Notes: generated from the sequence alone by a model not told the origin. A stretch of DNA of 64,000 bases from an uncultured Christensenellaceae bacterium (GCA_910586905.1 CAJUIV010000001.1:228450-292449), one strand, 5' to 3'; positions 46,137-54,455 are shown, numbered from the stretch's first letter. Translations and numbers: made by a program.

Positions 46137-46236
46137 GGCAATTGAAAATTGTTATACGTTCGGTAAAATATTATCGAAATATCTCTCTCTTCATAAAAGG
46201 AAAAAAGACGGCGTCGTCGTCTTTTTTCCTTTTTTT
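46137..46236 (+). ncRNA. Candidate ~100-nt small RNA
   Basis: A near-consensus promoter is followed after about 60 nt by a very strong terminator, so a discrete RNA of about 100 nt is predicted. The 5' part can form a small stem CAATT/AATTG (about 46139-46151); the middle (TATCGAAATATCTCTCTCTTC) is pyrimidine-rich and unpaired. No open reading frame of note is contained. It is not the leader of nrdD, which has its own promoter 300 bases away. No known RNA family was recognised. Alternative: a premature-termination leader of an unrecognised unit. Confidence 0.5.
46196..46236 (+). terminator. Strong intrinsic terminator of the short transcript
   Basis: AAAGGAAAAAAGACG (46196-46210) pairs with CGTCTTTTTTCCTTT (46218-46232) over 15 bp with a 7-nt loop, followed by more T. 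Confidence 0.9.
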
Positions 46237-46485
46237 ATCTAAAAGACTATCTGAAATTCAAACTGCTCGATTAAGAATAATAGAAATCGACAAATTGTTT
46301 TTATATCGTCCTTTTTTTTATTTATAACGCAATGTGTAGGGTAGTATTTTTAGTTACTAACCGATTTCTGCGTATTTGGATTGCGCGCTTTCCAAGTTTG
46401 ATATAAACAAGAATAGAAAAGTTGTTATTTTGACTGGCGTTTGCATATTTTTGCTATTTATGTCAGACAAAGCGTTATGCCTGGC
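46237..46485 (+). other. Intergenic stretch without a recognised gene
   Basis: A/T-rich sequence between the small-RNA terminator and the first NrdR box. Nothing further was recognised. Confidence 0.4.
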
Positions 46486-46533
46486 ATACCATATATTGTG
46501 TTAAAAGTAAAAAAATAACACAATATATTGTGT
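46486..46533 (+). promoter_or_regulatory. Pair of NrdR boxes
   Basis: The distal box ATACCATATATTGTGT (46486-46501) and the proximal box ACACAATATATTGTGT (46518-46533) match the NrdR consensus; the second is a perfect palindrome. Their start-to-start distance of 32 bp is three helical turns, as is usual for cooperative NrdR binding. They lie just upstream of the nrdD promoter. NrdR represses ribonucleotide reductase genes when dATP is high. Confidence 0.85.
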
Positions 46534-46541
46534 TTGAACTG

Positions 46542-46570
46542 TTGACAATAACAATTTACTATTATACAAT
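46542..46570 (+). promoter_or_regulatory. Promoter of nrdD
   Basis: TTGACA (46542-46547), 17 bases, TACAAT (46565-46570). It sits 9 bases after the proximal NrdR box. Confidence 0.75.
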
Positions 46571-46640
46571 GAATAGGCATCACAAAATTGCCTGCAAGCG
46601 AAAAAAAACGTTTGCGGCGCATTCAATACGGAGGGACAAA

Positions 46641-49004
46641 ATGTATCAAGTAAGAAAGAGAGACGGTCAAATTATCGAATTTAATCTTTCGAAAATCGCA
46701 AAAGCCATAACGGCTGCTTTCGACGCTAAAAACAAACCTTATACGCAAGATATTATCGATTTGCTGGCGCTCAAAGTTACGTCCGACTTTATGGATAAAG
46801 TGAGCGACGGCGTTGTTTCCGTCGAAGATATCCAAGACAGCGTAGAAACCGTCCTTATTCAAGCGGGGTACGCCGAAATAGCAAAAGCTTACATTTTGTA
46901 CCGAAAAAATCACGAAAACGTACGTAACGTAGGCGAGACCATTTTAGACTACAAATCGGTGGTGGACAATTATTTAAAAATCGCCGATTGGCGCGTAAAG
47001 GAAAACAGTACTGTTACGTATTCGGTAGGCGGATTGATTTTGTCTAACAGCGGAGCTATCACCGCAAATTATTGGTTAAGTGAAATTTACGACGAGGAAA
47101 TAGCGGAAGCTCACCGTACCGCGGCGATTCATTTGCACGATTTATCAATGCTTACAGGCTATTGCGCGGGTTGGTCGCTTAAGCAGCTTATTCAAGAAGG
47201 ATTGGGCGGCGTTCCCGGAAAAATAACTTCCGCTCCCGCAAAGCATCTTGCAACTCTTTGCAACCAAATGGTCAACTTCCTGGGAATTATGCAAAACGAA
47301 TGGGCGGGCGCTCAGGCGTTCAGTTCTTTTGATACGTATCTCGCTCCTTTTGTAAAAGCGGATAATTTAAGTTACGACCAGGTTAAAAAATGTATCGAGT
47401 CGTTTGTTTACGGCGTTAATACGCCAAGCCGCTGGGGAACGCAAGCGCCTTTTTCGAACATTACGTTGGATTGGACCGTTCCTAACGACCTTGCCGAACT
47501 GCATTGCATAATCGGCGGAAAGGAAGCGGATTTCTGTTATAAAGACTGTAAGAAAGAAATGGATATGGTCAACAAAGCTTTTATCGAAACTATGATAGAA
47601 GGCGACTATAACGGACGCGGTTTCCAATATCCTATTCCCACATATTCGATAACCAAAGATTTCGACTGGAGCGAAACGGAAAACAACAAACTGTTATTCG
47701 AAATGACGGCGAAATACGGAACCCCGTATTTTTCAAACTACATAAACAGCGATATGGAACCCTCCGACGTACGCAGTATGTGCTGCAGACTGCGTTTGGA
47801 CTTAAGGGAATTGCGCAAAAAATCAGGCGGATTTTTCGGAAGCGGCGAAAGTACGGGTTCGGTCGGCGTAGTTACAATCAATATGCCGCGTATAGCTTAT
47901 TTATCGGCAAACGAAGCGGAATTTTACGCCCGTTTGGATAATCTTATGGATATTTCGGCACGTTCGCTTAAAATCAAACGTACTACTATTACGAAGCTTA
48001 TGGAAGCGGGGCTTTATCCTTATACGAAGCGTTATTTGGGAAATTTCGACAATCACTTTTCAACTATCGGATTGGTAGGTATGAACGAAGCGTGCTTAAA
48101 CGCCAGTTGGCTTGCCTGCGATATGACGCAAGCTAAAGCGCAGCAGTTTACGCAAAACGTTTTAAATCATATGCGTGAAAGATTGTCCGACTATCAGGAA
48201 AAATACGGCGATTTGTATAACCTCGAAGCCACTCCGGCGGAAAGTACGTCTTACCGTCTTGCCAAGCACGACCAAAAATTATATCCGGATATGATTTTCG
48301 CCAGTAAAAAAGGCGAAACTCCGTACTATACTAACAGCTCTCATCTGCCCGTAAGCTTTACGAGCGATATATTCGACGCGTTGGATATTCAGGATCAACT
48401 TCAAACGCTGTATACTTCCGGTACGGTATTTCACGCGTTTTTGGGCGAGCGCTTGCCTAACTGGAAGTCTGCGATGAAACTTGTAAGAACGATAGCGGAA
48501 AACTACAGACTTCCTTACTATACAATGTCTCCTACGTATTCGGTCTGTCCCGATCACGGATATATAAAAGGCGAAGTTTACGAGTGTCCGCATTGCCGTC
48601 AAAAGACGGAAGTTTACAGCCGTATAACGGGTTATTACCGTCCCATACAAAACTGGAACGACGGAAAAATGCAGGAATGGCATGAGCGTAAGGAATATAC
48701 TCCCGCTTCCAGCGTGTTAAAAAAGTGTCTTGTCGCTCAAGAAGTCGAAGACCAAAAAGCGCAGATATGCGTCGTAAAACCAATGCTTTTCGTTCAGGAT
48801 AATTGTCCCAACTGTAAAATGGCGGAAATTATGCTCAATAAGGCTCATATGGACTTTGAAGAAGTCAACGCTATGGAACAAGCCGATTTGTCTAAAAAGT
48901 TTGACGTTAAATTAACGCCCACGCTTATAGTCGCAAACGGAGACAGCTATTCCGTATACGAAAACGCTTCTAACGTACGTAAGTATATCGAAAACAATAA
49001 ATGA
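46641..49004 (+). CDS. nrdD: Anaerobic (class III) ribonucleotide reductase fused to a redoxin domain
   Basis: 787 residues from the ATG at 46641, chosen for GGAGGG directly upstream; a longer open frame begins at 46530 but includes the promoter. Residues 1-90 are an ATP cone (YQVRKRDGQIIEFN). The glycyl-radical catalytic domain follows, with C381/C382 in SMCCRLRL, a metal site CPDHG ... CPHC, and the radical glycine G664 in RITGYYRPIQNW. A thioredoxin/glutaredoxin-like domain (about 712-787) is fused at the end with the dithiol CPNC (C722, C725) and cis-Pro segment LTPTLIV. The enzyme makes dNTPs without oxygen. The fused dithiol and the adjacent trxB suggest redoxin rather than formate as reductant. 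No nrdG activase is in the window. Confidence 0.93.
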   Translation: MYQVRKRDGQIIEFNLSKIAKAITAAFDAKNKPYTQDIIDLLALKVTSDFMDKVSDGVVSVEDIQDSVETVLIQAGYAEIAKAYILYRKNHENVRNVGETILDYKSVVDNYLKIADWRVKENSTVTYSVGGLILSNSGAITANYWLSEIYDEEIAEAHRTAAIHLHDLSMLTGYCAGWSLKQLIQEGLGGVPGKITSAPAKHLATLCNQMVNFLGIMQNEWAGAQAFSSFDTYLAPFVKADNLSYDQVKKCIESFVYGVNTPSRWGTQAPFSNITLDWTVPNDLAELHCIIGGKEADFCYKDCKKEMDMVNKAFIETMIEGDYNGRGFQYPIPTYSITKDFDWSETENNKLLFEMTAKYGTPYFSNYINSDMEPSDVRSMCCRLRLDLRELRKKSGGFFGSGESTGSVGVVTINMPRIAYLSANEAEFYARLDNLMDISARSLKIKRTTITKLMEAGLYPYTKRYLGNFDNHFSTIGLVGMNEACLNASWLACDMTQAKAQQFTQNVLNHMRERLSDYQEKYGDLYNLEATPAESTSYRLAKHDQKLYPDMIFASKKGETPYYTNSSHLPVSFTSDIFDALDIQDQLQTLYTSGTVFHAFLGERLPNWKSAMKLVRTIAENYRLPYYTMSPTYSVCPDHGYIKGEVYECPHCRQKTEVYSRITGYYRPIQNWNDGKMQEWHERKEYTPASSVLKKCLVAQEVEDQKAQICVVKPMLFVQDNCPNCKMAEIMLNKAHMDFEEVNAMEQADLSKKFDVKLTPTLIVANGDSYSVYENASNVRKYIENNK

Positions 49005-49011
49005 GGTTTAA

Positions 49012-49917
49012 ATGTACGATATAGTGGTAGTGGGCGGAGGTCCTGCCGGTCTTACTGCGGCGATGTATGCCGCCCGAGCGGGTAAAAGCGTAATGATTTT
49101 GGAGGCTAACGCTTTCGGAGGTCAAATCGCGACTGCGCCTAAAGTCGAAAATTTCCCTTCGGTCAAAGAAATTGCCGGAGCGCGTCTTGCGGAAGATATG
49201 TTCGAACAGTCGGTATCTCACGGCGTGGAATTCGATATGGGTACGGCTTCGGTTTTTAAAACGGAACAAGGGTTCAAAATCGAAACGGAATACGCGGCGT
49301 ATACTGCAAAAGCGGTAATTATCGCTGCGGGAGTATCGCACAAGCGCTTGGGGCTGGAATCGGAAAATAAGCTGAGCGGTAGCGGCGTTTGTTACTGTGC
49401 AGTATGCGACGGAGCTTTTTATAAAGACAAACCCGTATGCGTGGTAGGCGACGGTAATTCGGCAGCGCAGTACGCTTTGTATCTTTCGGATATATGCTCT
49501 TCCGTTACGTTGCTTACTTTATTCGATAGATTGTTTTGTGATAAGGAACTGACTGACAGAATACTTGCAAACAAAAAGATAGAATGGGTCAAAAACGTTT
49601 CTGTAAAGGATATAGTCGGCGACGACAAGGTTCAAGGAGTAGCCTATCAGGACAAAGACGGAGCGATAACTTATTTGGATACGGAAGCTGTGTTCGTCGC
49701 AATCGGTCAGCAGCCGCATAACGAACGGTTTAAAGATTTGGTTAATCTAGACGAGCGCGGATTTATAGTTGCGAAAGAGGATTGTATAACGAGTTGTAAA
49801 GGCGTTTTCGCTGCGGGAGACTGCCGAACCAAAAATGTGCGCCAATGCGCAACGGCTGTGGGCGACGGCGCGATTGCGGGTTTTTCCGCGGCTATGTACG
49901 TTGATAATTTAAAATGA
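49012..49917 (+). CDS. trxB: Thioredoxin reductase
   Basis: A 301-residue flavoprotein with FAD-binding GGGPAGLTAAMYAARAG at the N-terminus, the redox pair C129/C132 in CAVCDGAF, an NADPH-binding segment (VVGDGNSAAQYAL) in which the usual GGGNSA/E is GDGNSA, and the second FAD motif GVFAAGDCR. It starts 7 bases after the nrdD stop and is very likely co-transcribed, so it probably reduces the redoxin domain fused to NrdD. The GxGxxG of the nucleotide domain ends in a non-standard way and the NADPH preference might be relaxed. Confidence 0.93.
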   Translation: MYDIVVVGGGPAGLTAAMYAARAGKSVMILEANAFGGQIATAPKVENFPSVKEIAGARLAEDMFEQSVSHGVEFDMGTASVFKTEQGFKIETEYAAYTAKAVIIAAGVSHKRLGLESENKLSGSGVCYCAVCDGAFYKDKPVCVVGDGNSAAQYALYLSDICSSVTLLTLFDRLFCDKELTDRILANKKIEWVKNVSVKDIVGDDKVQGVAYQDKDGAITYLDTEAVFVAIGQQPHNERFKDLVNLDERGFIVAKEDCITSCKGVFAAGDCRTKNVRQCATAVGDGAIAGFSAAMYVDNLK

Positions 49918-49928
49918 GTTTAAAAACT

Positions 49929-49963
49929 AAAACGGAGCGAAGTGAAAATATGTCTCCGTTTTT
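49929..49963 (+). terminator. Terminator of nrdD-trxB
   Basis: AAAACGGAG (49929-49937) pairs with CTCCGTTTT (49954-49962), followed by T. It lies 12 bases after the trxB stop. Confidence 0.75.
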
Positions 49964-50023
49964 AGCTCGATACGGTTGGAACTTCCGTTATTTGTAAGAC
50001 TCCGTATGATTTTTAATATTAAA

Positions 50024-50059
50024 TTAAAAAAATCCGACGCGAAATTTTGCGTCGGATTT
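50024..50059 (-). terminator. Terminator of the dehydrogenase gene
   Basis: AAATCCGACGC (50030-50040) pairs with GCGTCGGATTT (50049-50059) over 11 bp; on the minus strand it is followed by a T run. Confidence 0.88.
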
Positions 50060-50082
50060 GCGTTAACCTCTTAATGATATTT

Positions 50083-51099
50083 TCAGTTGACTTTTATTAT
50101 TTTAGATTTAAGCAGTAAATCGTCCGGCTGCATTTCGGCAAGAGATTTGTCCAGAGTTTCGAAATCGATAGTTTCTCCCAGTAATGCGTCTACGTTAACC
50201 GTATTTGTAACAAGTAGGTTTATTGCCGAAGAAAAGTTGCCCGCTCCGTTATAAACGCCGAACACTTTCAAATGTTTTTCGCATATTTGCGCTACCGATA
50301 ATTTACTGTCTTTGTTTGAGTATCCCGCAAGACAGATGTTCGCGTTTACCGCCGCCGCGTCGTAAACGTCGCGCATTCTAAAATCGCTGTCGGAAAAGAA
50401 TACCAATTCGCTGCACATTCTGCCGCCCGTTACCATAAGAATTTCGTGTTCGACGTTATTCTTTTCTGGGTTGAAGCAGTAGAAGATGCCCATATCTCTG
50501 GCCATATCGAGTAAAGCGTCTACGTTGCTTATAAAAATAGGAACGGCTTGATAGTAAGCTACGAGTTGAGCCAACAGCAAACCCGTTTTCGTAGAAGCGA
50601 AAATGGCTATGTGTCTGCCTTTTTCCAGATTTAGCGCGTCGACTACGTTTAAACAAAACGCCACGTACGAAACGTAAAGCGCTTTTTCCGTGGAAAGTTG
50701 GTCGGGAAGTTTGTGCAAAAGCGAATACGGTAAATCGATAAAGTTTTGCAGTAATCCGTTACAGTTATGTCCTAATTCCTGCATATTGGAGCAATTTTGG
50801 TAGTCTTCGTCTTTACATTCGCTGCAAGCGTCGCAGGGGATGTAAGGTTCTATCGCTACTCTGTCCATTTTTTGCAAAAGAGAATTTCCCTTGTCGCCCA
50901 CGTCCGATACGACGCCGACGGCGTTTCTGCCGAACACAAACGGATAAGTTCGTTTGCTTTCTCCCGAATAAATATTATAATCGGACTTCGACAACAATAT
51001 CTCTTCGATTTTGATTTTTACCTTGTTTTCCGAAAGTACCGTAGGGGCAAATTCTTGCAAACGCAATTTTTTTGCATCCTCTAAAATCCAGGCTTTCAT
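50083..51099 (-). CDS. Medium-chain dehydrogenase lacking the catalytic zinc ligands
   Basis: 338 residues from the ATG at 51099, chosen because GGAGG lies 7 bases upstream. The structural-zinc loop is intact (CDACSECKDEDYQNC). The catalytic zinc ligands are not: where alcohol dehydrogenases have Cys in GxCGTD, this has SKSDYN, and GHE is GRN (YPFVFGRNAVGVVSDVG). The nucleotide-binding region (HIAIFASTKTGLLLAQLV) also lacks the usual GxGxxG. The fold is clear but zinc-dependent alcohol oxidation is unlikely. It may act on another substrate, as quinone-reductase relatives do without zinc, or have a structural role. It is monocistronic, with a TATAAT box near 51145-51150 on the minus strand. 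Confidence 0.8.
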   Translation of the reverse strand: MKAWILEDAKKLRLQEFAPTVLSENKVKIKIEEILLSKSDYNIYSGESKRTYPFVFGRNAVGVVSDVGDKGNSLLQKMDRVAIEPYIPCDACSECKDEDYQNCSNMQELGHNCNGLLQNFIDLPYSLLHKLPDQLSTEKALYVSYVAFCLNVVDALNLEKGRHIAIFASTKTGLLLAQLVAYYQAVPIFISNVDALLDMARDMGIFYCFNPEKNNVEHEILMVTGGRMCSELVFFSDSDFRMRDVYDAAAVNANICLAGYSNKDSKLSVAQICEKHLKVFGVYNGAGNFSSAINLLVTNTVNVDALLGETIDFETLDKSLAEMQPDDLLLKSKIIKVN

Positions 51100-51219
51100 A
51101 TAACCTCCAAGATAATTATTGAGCAAGAGCGCAATAATTATTTATATTATACCAAACTATCGCAAAAAAATCTACCCTTTTTTTAACGCATAATTTTTAC
51201 GTCCTTTTATCACAGCCTA

Positions 51220-51248
51220 TTGACACTTTTTGCATGGGGGTATACAAT
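51220..51248 (+). promoter_or_regulatory. Promoter of the metallo-hydrolase gene
   Basis: TTGACA (51220-51225), 17 bases, TACAAT (51243-51248), about 36 bases ahead of the ribosome site AGGGAGG (51274-51280). Confidence 0.75.
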
Positions 51249-51290
51249 ACGTGTTATATGCGTGATAATCGTTAGGGAGGCGTTTTAGTT

Positions 51291-51944
51291 ATGAAAATTC
51301 AATACTTGGGACATTCTTGCTTTCGTCTTATAAGCGATATGGGAACAACTGTTCTTTGCGACCCGTACAAGTCCGATATGGTAGGACCGAATATGCCTCT
51401 CGTACGCTGCGATGTCGTAACGGTTTCGCATCATCACGACGATCATGATTGTATGGACGCGGTTATGGGCAACCCTGCCGTTATAGATTGTCAAACGGCG
51501 TGCTGCGCTGACGACATAGCGATATCTTCTTTTTTGTCGTTTCATGACGATGAAAAGGGCGCAAAGCGCGGAGCGAACTTAGTGTTTCTTTTTGAAATCG
51601 ACGGTCTTAAAATCGTCCATATGGGAGATATAGGCTGTTTCGACGAAAAAATCGTTACTGAAGTACGCGGCTGCGACGTACTTATGTTGCCTGTAGGAGG
51701 TATATATACGGCGGACGCAACAACCGCAAAAAAATACGTAGACGAAATAGTCCCCAAAATAGTTCTGCCAATGCATTATATGACGGATAAACACAAATTT
51801 CAACTTGACGGATTAGATAAATTCGTCTCTTTGTTCGATACTACGCAAATAAAAATCGACGATAGCTATTGCTTAACTTTGTTGGACGAACCTCAGAACG
51901 ACCGCGCCGAAGTGATAATTCTGCAAAAGTTGGAAGATTTGTGA
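51291..51944 (+). CDS. Metallo-beta-lactamase-fold hydrolase (UlaG/YtkL-like)
   Basis: A 217-residue cytosolic protein. It starts MKIQYLGHSCFRLISDMGTT and has the HxHxDH metal motif as H47-H49-D51-H52 in SHHHDDHD, a central HMGDIG with a further ligand, and a late His in LPMHYMT. This pattern is that of the UPF0173/UlaG-like group, which includes lactonases and phosphoesterases; the true substrate is unknown. A well-matched promoter and ribosome site precede it, and a strong terminator follows, so it is a single-gene unit. Confidence 0.88.
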   Translation: MKIQYLGHSCFRLISDMGTTVLCDPYKSDMVGPNMPLVRCDVVTVSHHHDDHDCMDAVMGNPAVIDCQTACCADDIAISSFLSFHDDEKGAKRGANLVFLFEIDGLKIVHMGDIGCFDEKIVTEVRGCDVLMLPVGGIYTADATTAKKYVDEIVPKIVLPMHYMTDKHKFQLDGLDKFVSLFDTTQIKIDDSYCLTLLDEPQNDRAEVIILQKLEDL

Positions 51945-52061
51945 TTTGCCCATGTTTAACAAGCCGTTTTAAACGTATTATTTTGTCAAAAAGCGATTTC
52001 GTGTCTTTTGATAAGAGAGATTGCTGTATATAAAATAAAAAATTTATTATTGATATATGAT

Positions 52062-52092
52062 AAAAGCTCCGCAATTTAATTGCGGAGCTTTT
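52062..52092. terminator. Terminator hairpin after the metallo-hydrolase gene
   Basis: AAAAGCTCCGCAAT (52062-52075) pairs with ATTGCGGAGCTTTT (52079-52092), 14 bp with a tiny loop, flanked by A and T runs so that it works in both directions. Confidence 0.88.
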
Positions 52093-52099
52093 ATGCCGT

Positions 52100-52231
52100 T
52101 TATTTTATTCTTGCAGTGCTGTCTCTTACAATAAGTTGCGATTCGACTTCGGCGCGGTGAATTTCTTTGTTTCCGTCTAGTTGTTCAATCAAAATTTTTA
52201 CGGCATTTTTGCCTATTTTGTTTTGGTTTTG
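52100..52231 (-). pseudogene. C-terminal remnant of a LacI-family regulator
   Basis: Forty-three minus-strand codons end in a stop at 52100 and read NKIGKNAVKILIEQLDGNKE followed by IHRAEVESQLIVRDSTARIK. This is the typical LacI/GalR C-terminus (last helix plus LIVRxST). A stop (TAG, 52234-52232) closes the frame upstream and no start or HTH is present. The intact short LacI gene at 54456-55259 lacks just this terminal segment but has its own version of the preceding helix, so the remnant more likely comes from a lost paralogue than from a split gene. Confidence 0.7.
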
Positions 52232-52234
52232 CTA

Positions 52235-52489
52235 TATGTGAGTAAGTAGCTCTCTTGCAAATAGCTTTTCTGTGGTCAAAGCTTATTTAATAATAAACTT
52301 TCGGATAACTTTTTCCCAATTGCATTAAAATAATCGATATGTTATTTCGGACATAATAAATTAAGCTCGTCAAATCGTCTGCAGAGTTCGAGACGCAATA
52401 ATTTTAACTGTCAAACAGACCCTTATTTCTTGTTTGTCCGTTTTTTAAGTTGCAGTTTATTCATTGCAACGTTTCCCGGCATCAAATTA
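52235..52489 (+). other. Intergenic stretch with no recognised content
   Basis: A/T-rich sequence between the lacI scar and the first operator-like palindrome. No gene or known motif was seen. Confidence 0.4.
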
Positions 52490-52592
52490 CTTAACTGTTA
52501 AGTGAACAGTTAAATTATCTTTTCATTATTTCTTTTGGGTATTGACAACTAGTCGTGGGGGGGGGTATACTCCATATGTACTTAACGGTTAA
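52490..52592 (+). promoter_or_regulatory. Three TTAAC-N-GTTAA operator-like palindromes
   Basis: TTAACTGTTAA (52491-52501), a partial reverse copy GAACAGTTAA (52504-52513), and TTAACGGTTAA (52582-52592). The first and third are perfect 5+1+5 palindromes. They flank the promoter at 52542-52571, the third at about +5 to +15, the usual place for a repressor site. The binding protein is unknown; the LacI-type regulator at 54456 is one candidate, although LacI sites usually have even symmetry around CG. Confidence 0.6.
52542..52571 (+). promoter_or_regulatory. Promoter of the lipoprotein gene at 52630
   Basis: TTGACA (52542-52547), 18 bases with a G9 tract, TATACT (52566-52571). The G run inside the spacer is unusual. 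Confidence 0.75.
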
Positions 52593-52629
52593 ATAAATGG
52601 CCGTAAAGATTTATTTTTAGGAGGAAACT

Positions 52630-54330
52630 ATGAACAAAAAACTGCTTACGCTTGTGTTGGCGTTGATAATGGTAGTAGCGATTGGATTGACTGCGTGTCA
52701 AGAACAAGTAACGCTTACGCTATACGATTCCGACGGCAAAACCGTACTTAAAACGGTAAATGTAAAAAAAGGCGAGGCTCCCGTAAAGCCTGCAGACCCT
52801 CAAAAAGACGGATTTACGTTTGACGGATGGTTTATAACTCCCACCAACAATACGCCTTACGATTTCACAAAGGCGCTTGACGAGGACGCCAAGGCGTACG
52901 CTCACTGGACGGACAATAACTACGTAGACGATCGCGATTGGGTTATCGTGGGTAATATGCTCAGTTGGGACGATGCGTTGACAGACTCTCACTTCACGAA
53001 AAAGCAGGGAACTAATAACGTCTTCGAACTAACGATGGATTTACATGTTGACGACGAATTCCAGCTTACCGTACTTTTGGAAAACGGAACTCTCGCTTAT
53101 AAATCTAACGGCGCAAGAGCGTGCGGAAGTAACTTGAGCAAAGACGCCGAAGAATATATGGAGGCTAAAGGCAACGGCCTCGATGCCGCGGCGAATACGA
53201 ATATTTTGGTTAAGAAAGACGGTAACTATACTTTGACGTTAACTACCGCAGCCGAAAACAGCGCTAACAAAATCGCCGTGAAACGTAACGGCGACGCAAA
53301 ACCCGTAGAAGAAGTAGAAGTCGTTAACTACTACATAAAAGGTAAAAATATAACGAGTTGGCAAGACGTACACACTCCCGCGACAAGATTCTCTCTTTTA
53401 AACCAAAAACTGACGTTGACGGTTTATTTGGCCGAAGGCGACGATTTTATGTTTACTGCCATAAAAACCAAAGGAGAAACTTCCTCTCAGCTTACCACTT
53501 ATAATATAACGAACTTAGACGCTGCGAGCGCTGCATTATTCAATAAGAACGGAAACAATATCAGCGTTAAAACTACCGGTTTTTATACCTTTACGCTTGA
53601 TACCGATAGCAAGACTATCGAAGCGAAATTCGACGCCGAAAAACAACGCGACGAGTTGGTATGCTTTATCGACGGTAATATTTTAGGCGGAAAATACGGA
53701 GACTTTATGGAAGCCGTAAACGAAGCAAAATATAAGATGACCAAAAACGGAGACATCTACACTATAGAAGGCGTAGAACTTAAAGCAGGAGAAGAACTTA
53801 TCGTACGTACTTACAAGGCAAGCGAAACCGAATATACGTGGAATAATATCAACAAAACATTTAACGCGGATTATTTGCACGCCTCGGTAGGATTCGGCGC
53901 GGCAAGTAAGGATAATCATAATGTAAAAGTAGGCGAAGACGGAACTTATAATATTACATTCGACGCTTATATGCAAACGGTAAGTATCGCCAAAGACGGA
54001 AAAGACGTTTATATAAAAGGCGATACGGTAAATAACTGGGAACACAAATTCCAAGACGAGTATAAGTTTACCGTTACGCAAGACGCCGCGGTATACGAAC
54101 TTACCATAGAACTTGCCGAAGGAGCTAAATTCGGTTTGGCTGTATACAACATTGGCGAATCCAGCGGAAACGGCGGATGGGTCGGCAGAGCGCAGCTCGG
54201 TACGGAAGGAACCGCCAACAATATGTTCGGGGATTCGGGCGACCTTGCGTGCGCTACGGCGGGAACTTATAGATTGACCTATAACTACAAAACGAACACT
54301 CTCGATATTTATACCGTTACAGCGGAATAA
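52630..54330 (+). CDS. Lipoprotein with an InlB repeat and three SusE/CBM-like repeats
   Basis: A 566-residue lipoprotein, lipobox LTAC (Cys23). One InlB-type repeat (VTLTLYDSDG ... GFTFDGWFIT ... KAYAHW, about 27-92) is followed by several beta-sandwich units of 100-130 residues that begin with motifs such as DWVIVGNMLSWDDA, NYYIKGKNITSWQDV and DVYIKGDTVNNWEHKF, continue with a feature like DDEFQLTV or GAKFGLAVY, and end in YTLTLTT or YRLTYNYKTNTLDIYTV. They resemble starch-binding modules of the SusE/SusF type. Context with lacI, GH13 and malEFG supports a role in binding alpha-glucans at the surface. AGGAGG precedes the start. Confidence 0.8.
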   Translation: MNKKLLTLVLALIMVVAIGLTACQEQVTLTLYDSDGKTVLKTVNVKKGEAPVKPADPQKDGFTFDGWFITPTNNTPYDFTKALDEDAKAYAHWTDNNYVDDRDWVIVGNMLSWDDALTDSHFTKKQGTNNVFELTMDLHVDDEFQLTVLLENGTLAYKSNGARACGSNLSKDAEEYMEAKGNGLDAAANTNILVKKDGNYTLTLTTAAENSANKIAVKRNGDAKPVEEVEVVNYYIKGKNITSWQDVHTPATRFSLLNQKLTLTVYLAEGDDFMFTAIKTKGETSSQLTTYNITNLDAASAALFNKNGNNISVKTTGFYTFTLDTDSKTIEAKFDAEKQRDELVCFIDGNILGGKYGDFMEAVNEAKYKMTKNGDIYTIEGVELKAGEELIVRTYKASETEYTWNNINKTFNADYLHASVGFGAASKDNHNVKVGEDGTYNITFDAYMQTVSIAKDGKDVYIKGDTVNNWEHKFQDEYKFTVTQDAAVYELTIELAEGAKFGLAVYNIGESSGNGGWVGRAQLGTEGTANNMFGDSGDLACATAGTYRLTYNYKTNTLDIYTVTAE

Positions 54331-54348
54331 GTAACGTTCAAACAAAAA

Positions 54349-54372
54349 CTCCGCCGTCTAACGACGGCGGAG
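54349..54372. terminator. G/C-rich hairpin between convergent genes
   Basis: CTCCGCCGTC (54349-54358) pairs perfectly with GACGGCGGAG (54363-54372) with a 4-nt loop. An A5 run on the left gives a T run for minus-strand transcripts such as lacI; the plus-strand tail is AATGTTTG. Confidence 0.75.
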
Positions 54373-54455
54373 AATGTTTGATACTGTACGGAAAACGTTT
54401 AGAGTCGATTACTATCGAATGCAAGCGTTTGGGTAGTTATATAACTGATCCAAAA

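Noticed and set aside
46530..46640. Extended N-terminus for NrdD from the ATG at 46530
   Set aside because: It would begin inside an NrdR box and include the promoter. The ATG at 46641 has GGAGGG and matches the family N-terminus.
52236..54455. Insertion of the lipoprotein gene splitting one lacI gene into two parts
   Set aside because: The two LacI pieces overlap in the same helix, and the longer one ends with its own stop after a normal-looking helix, so two paralogues fit better.
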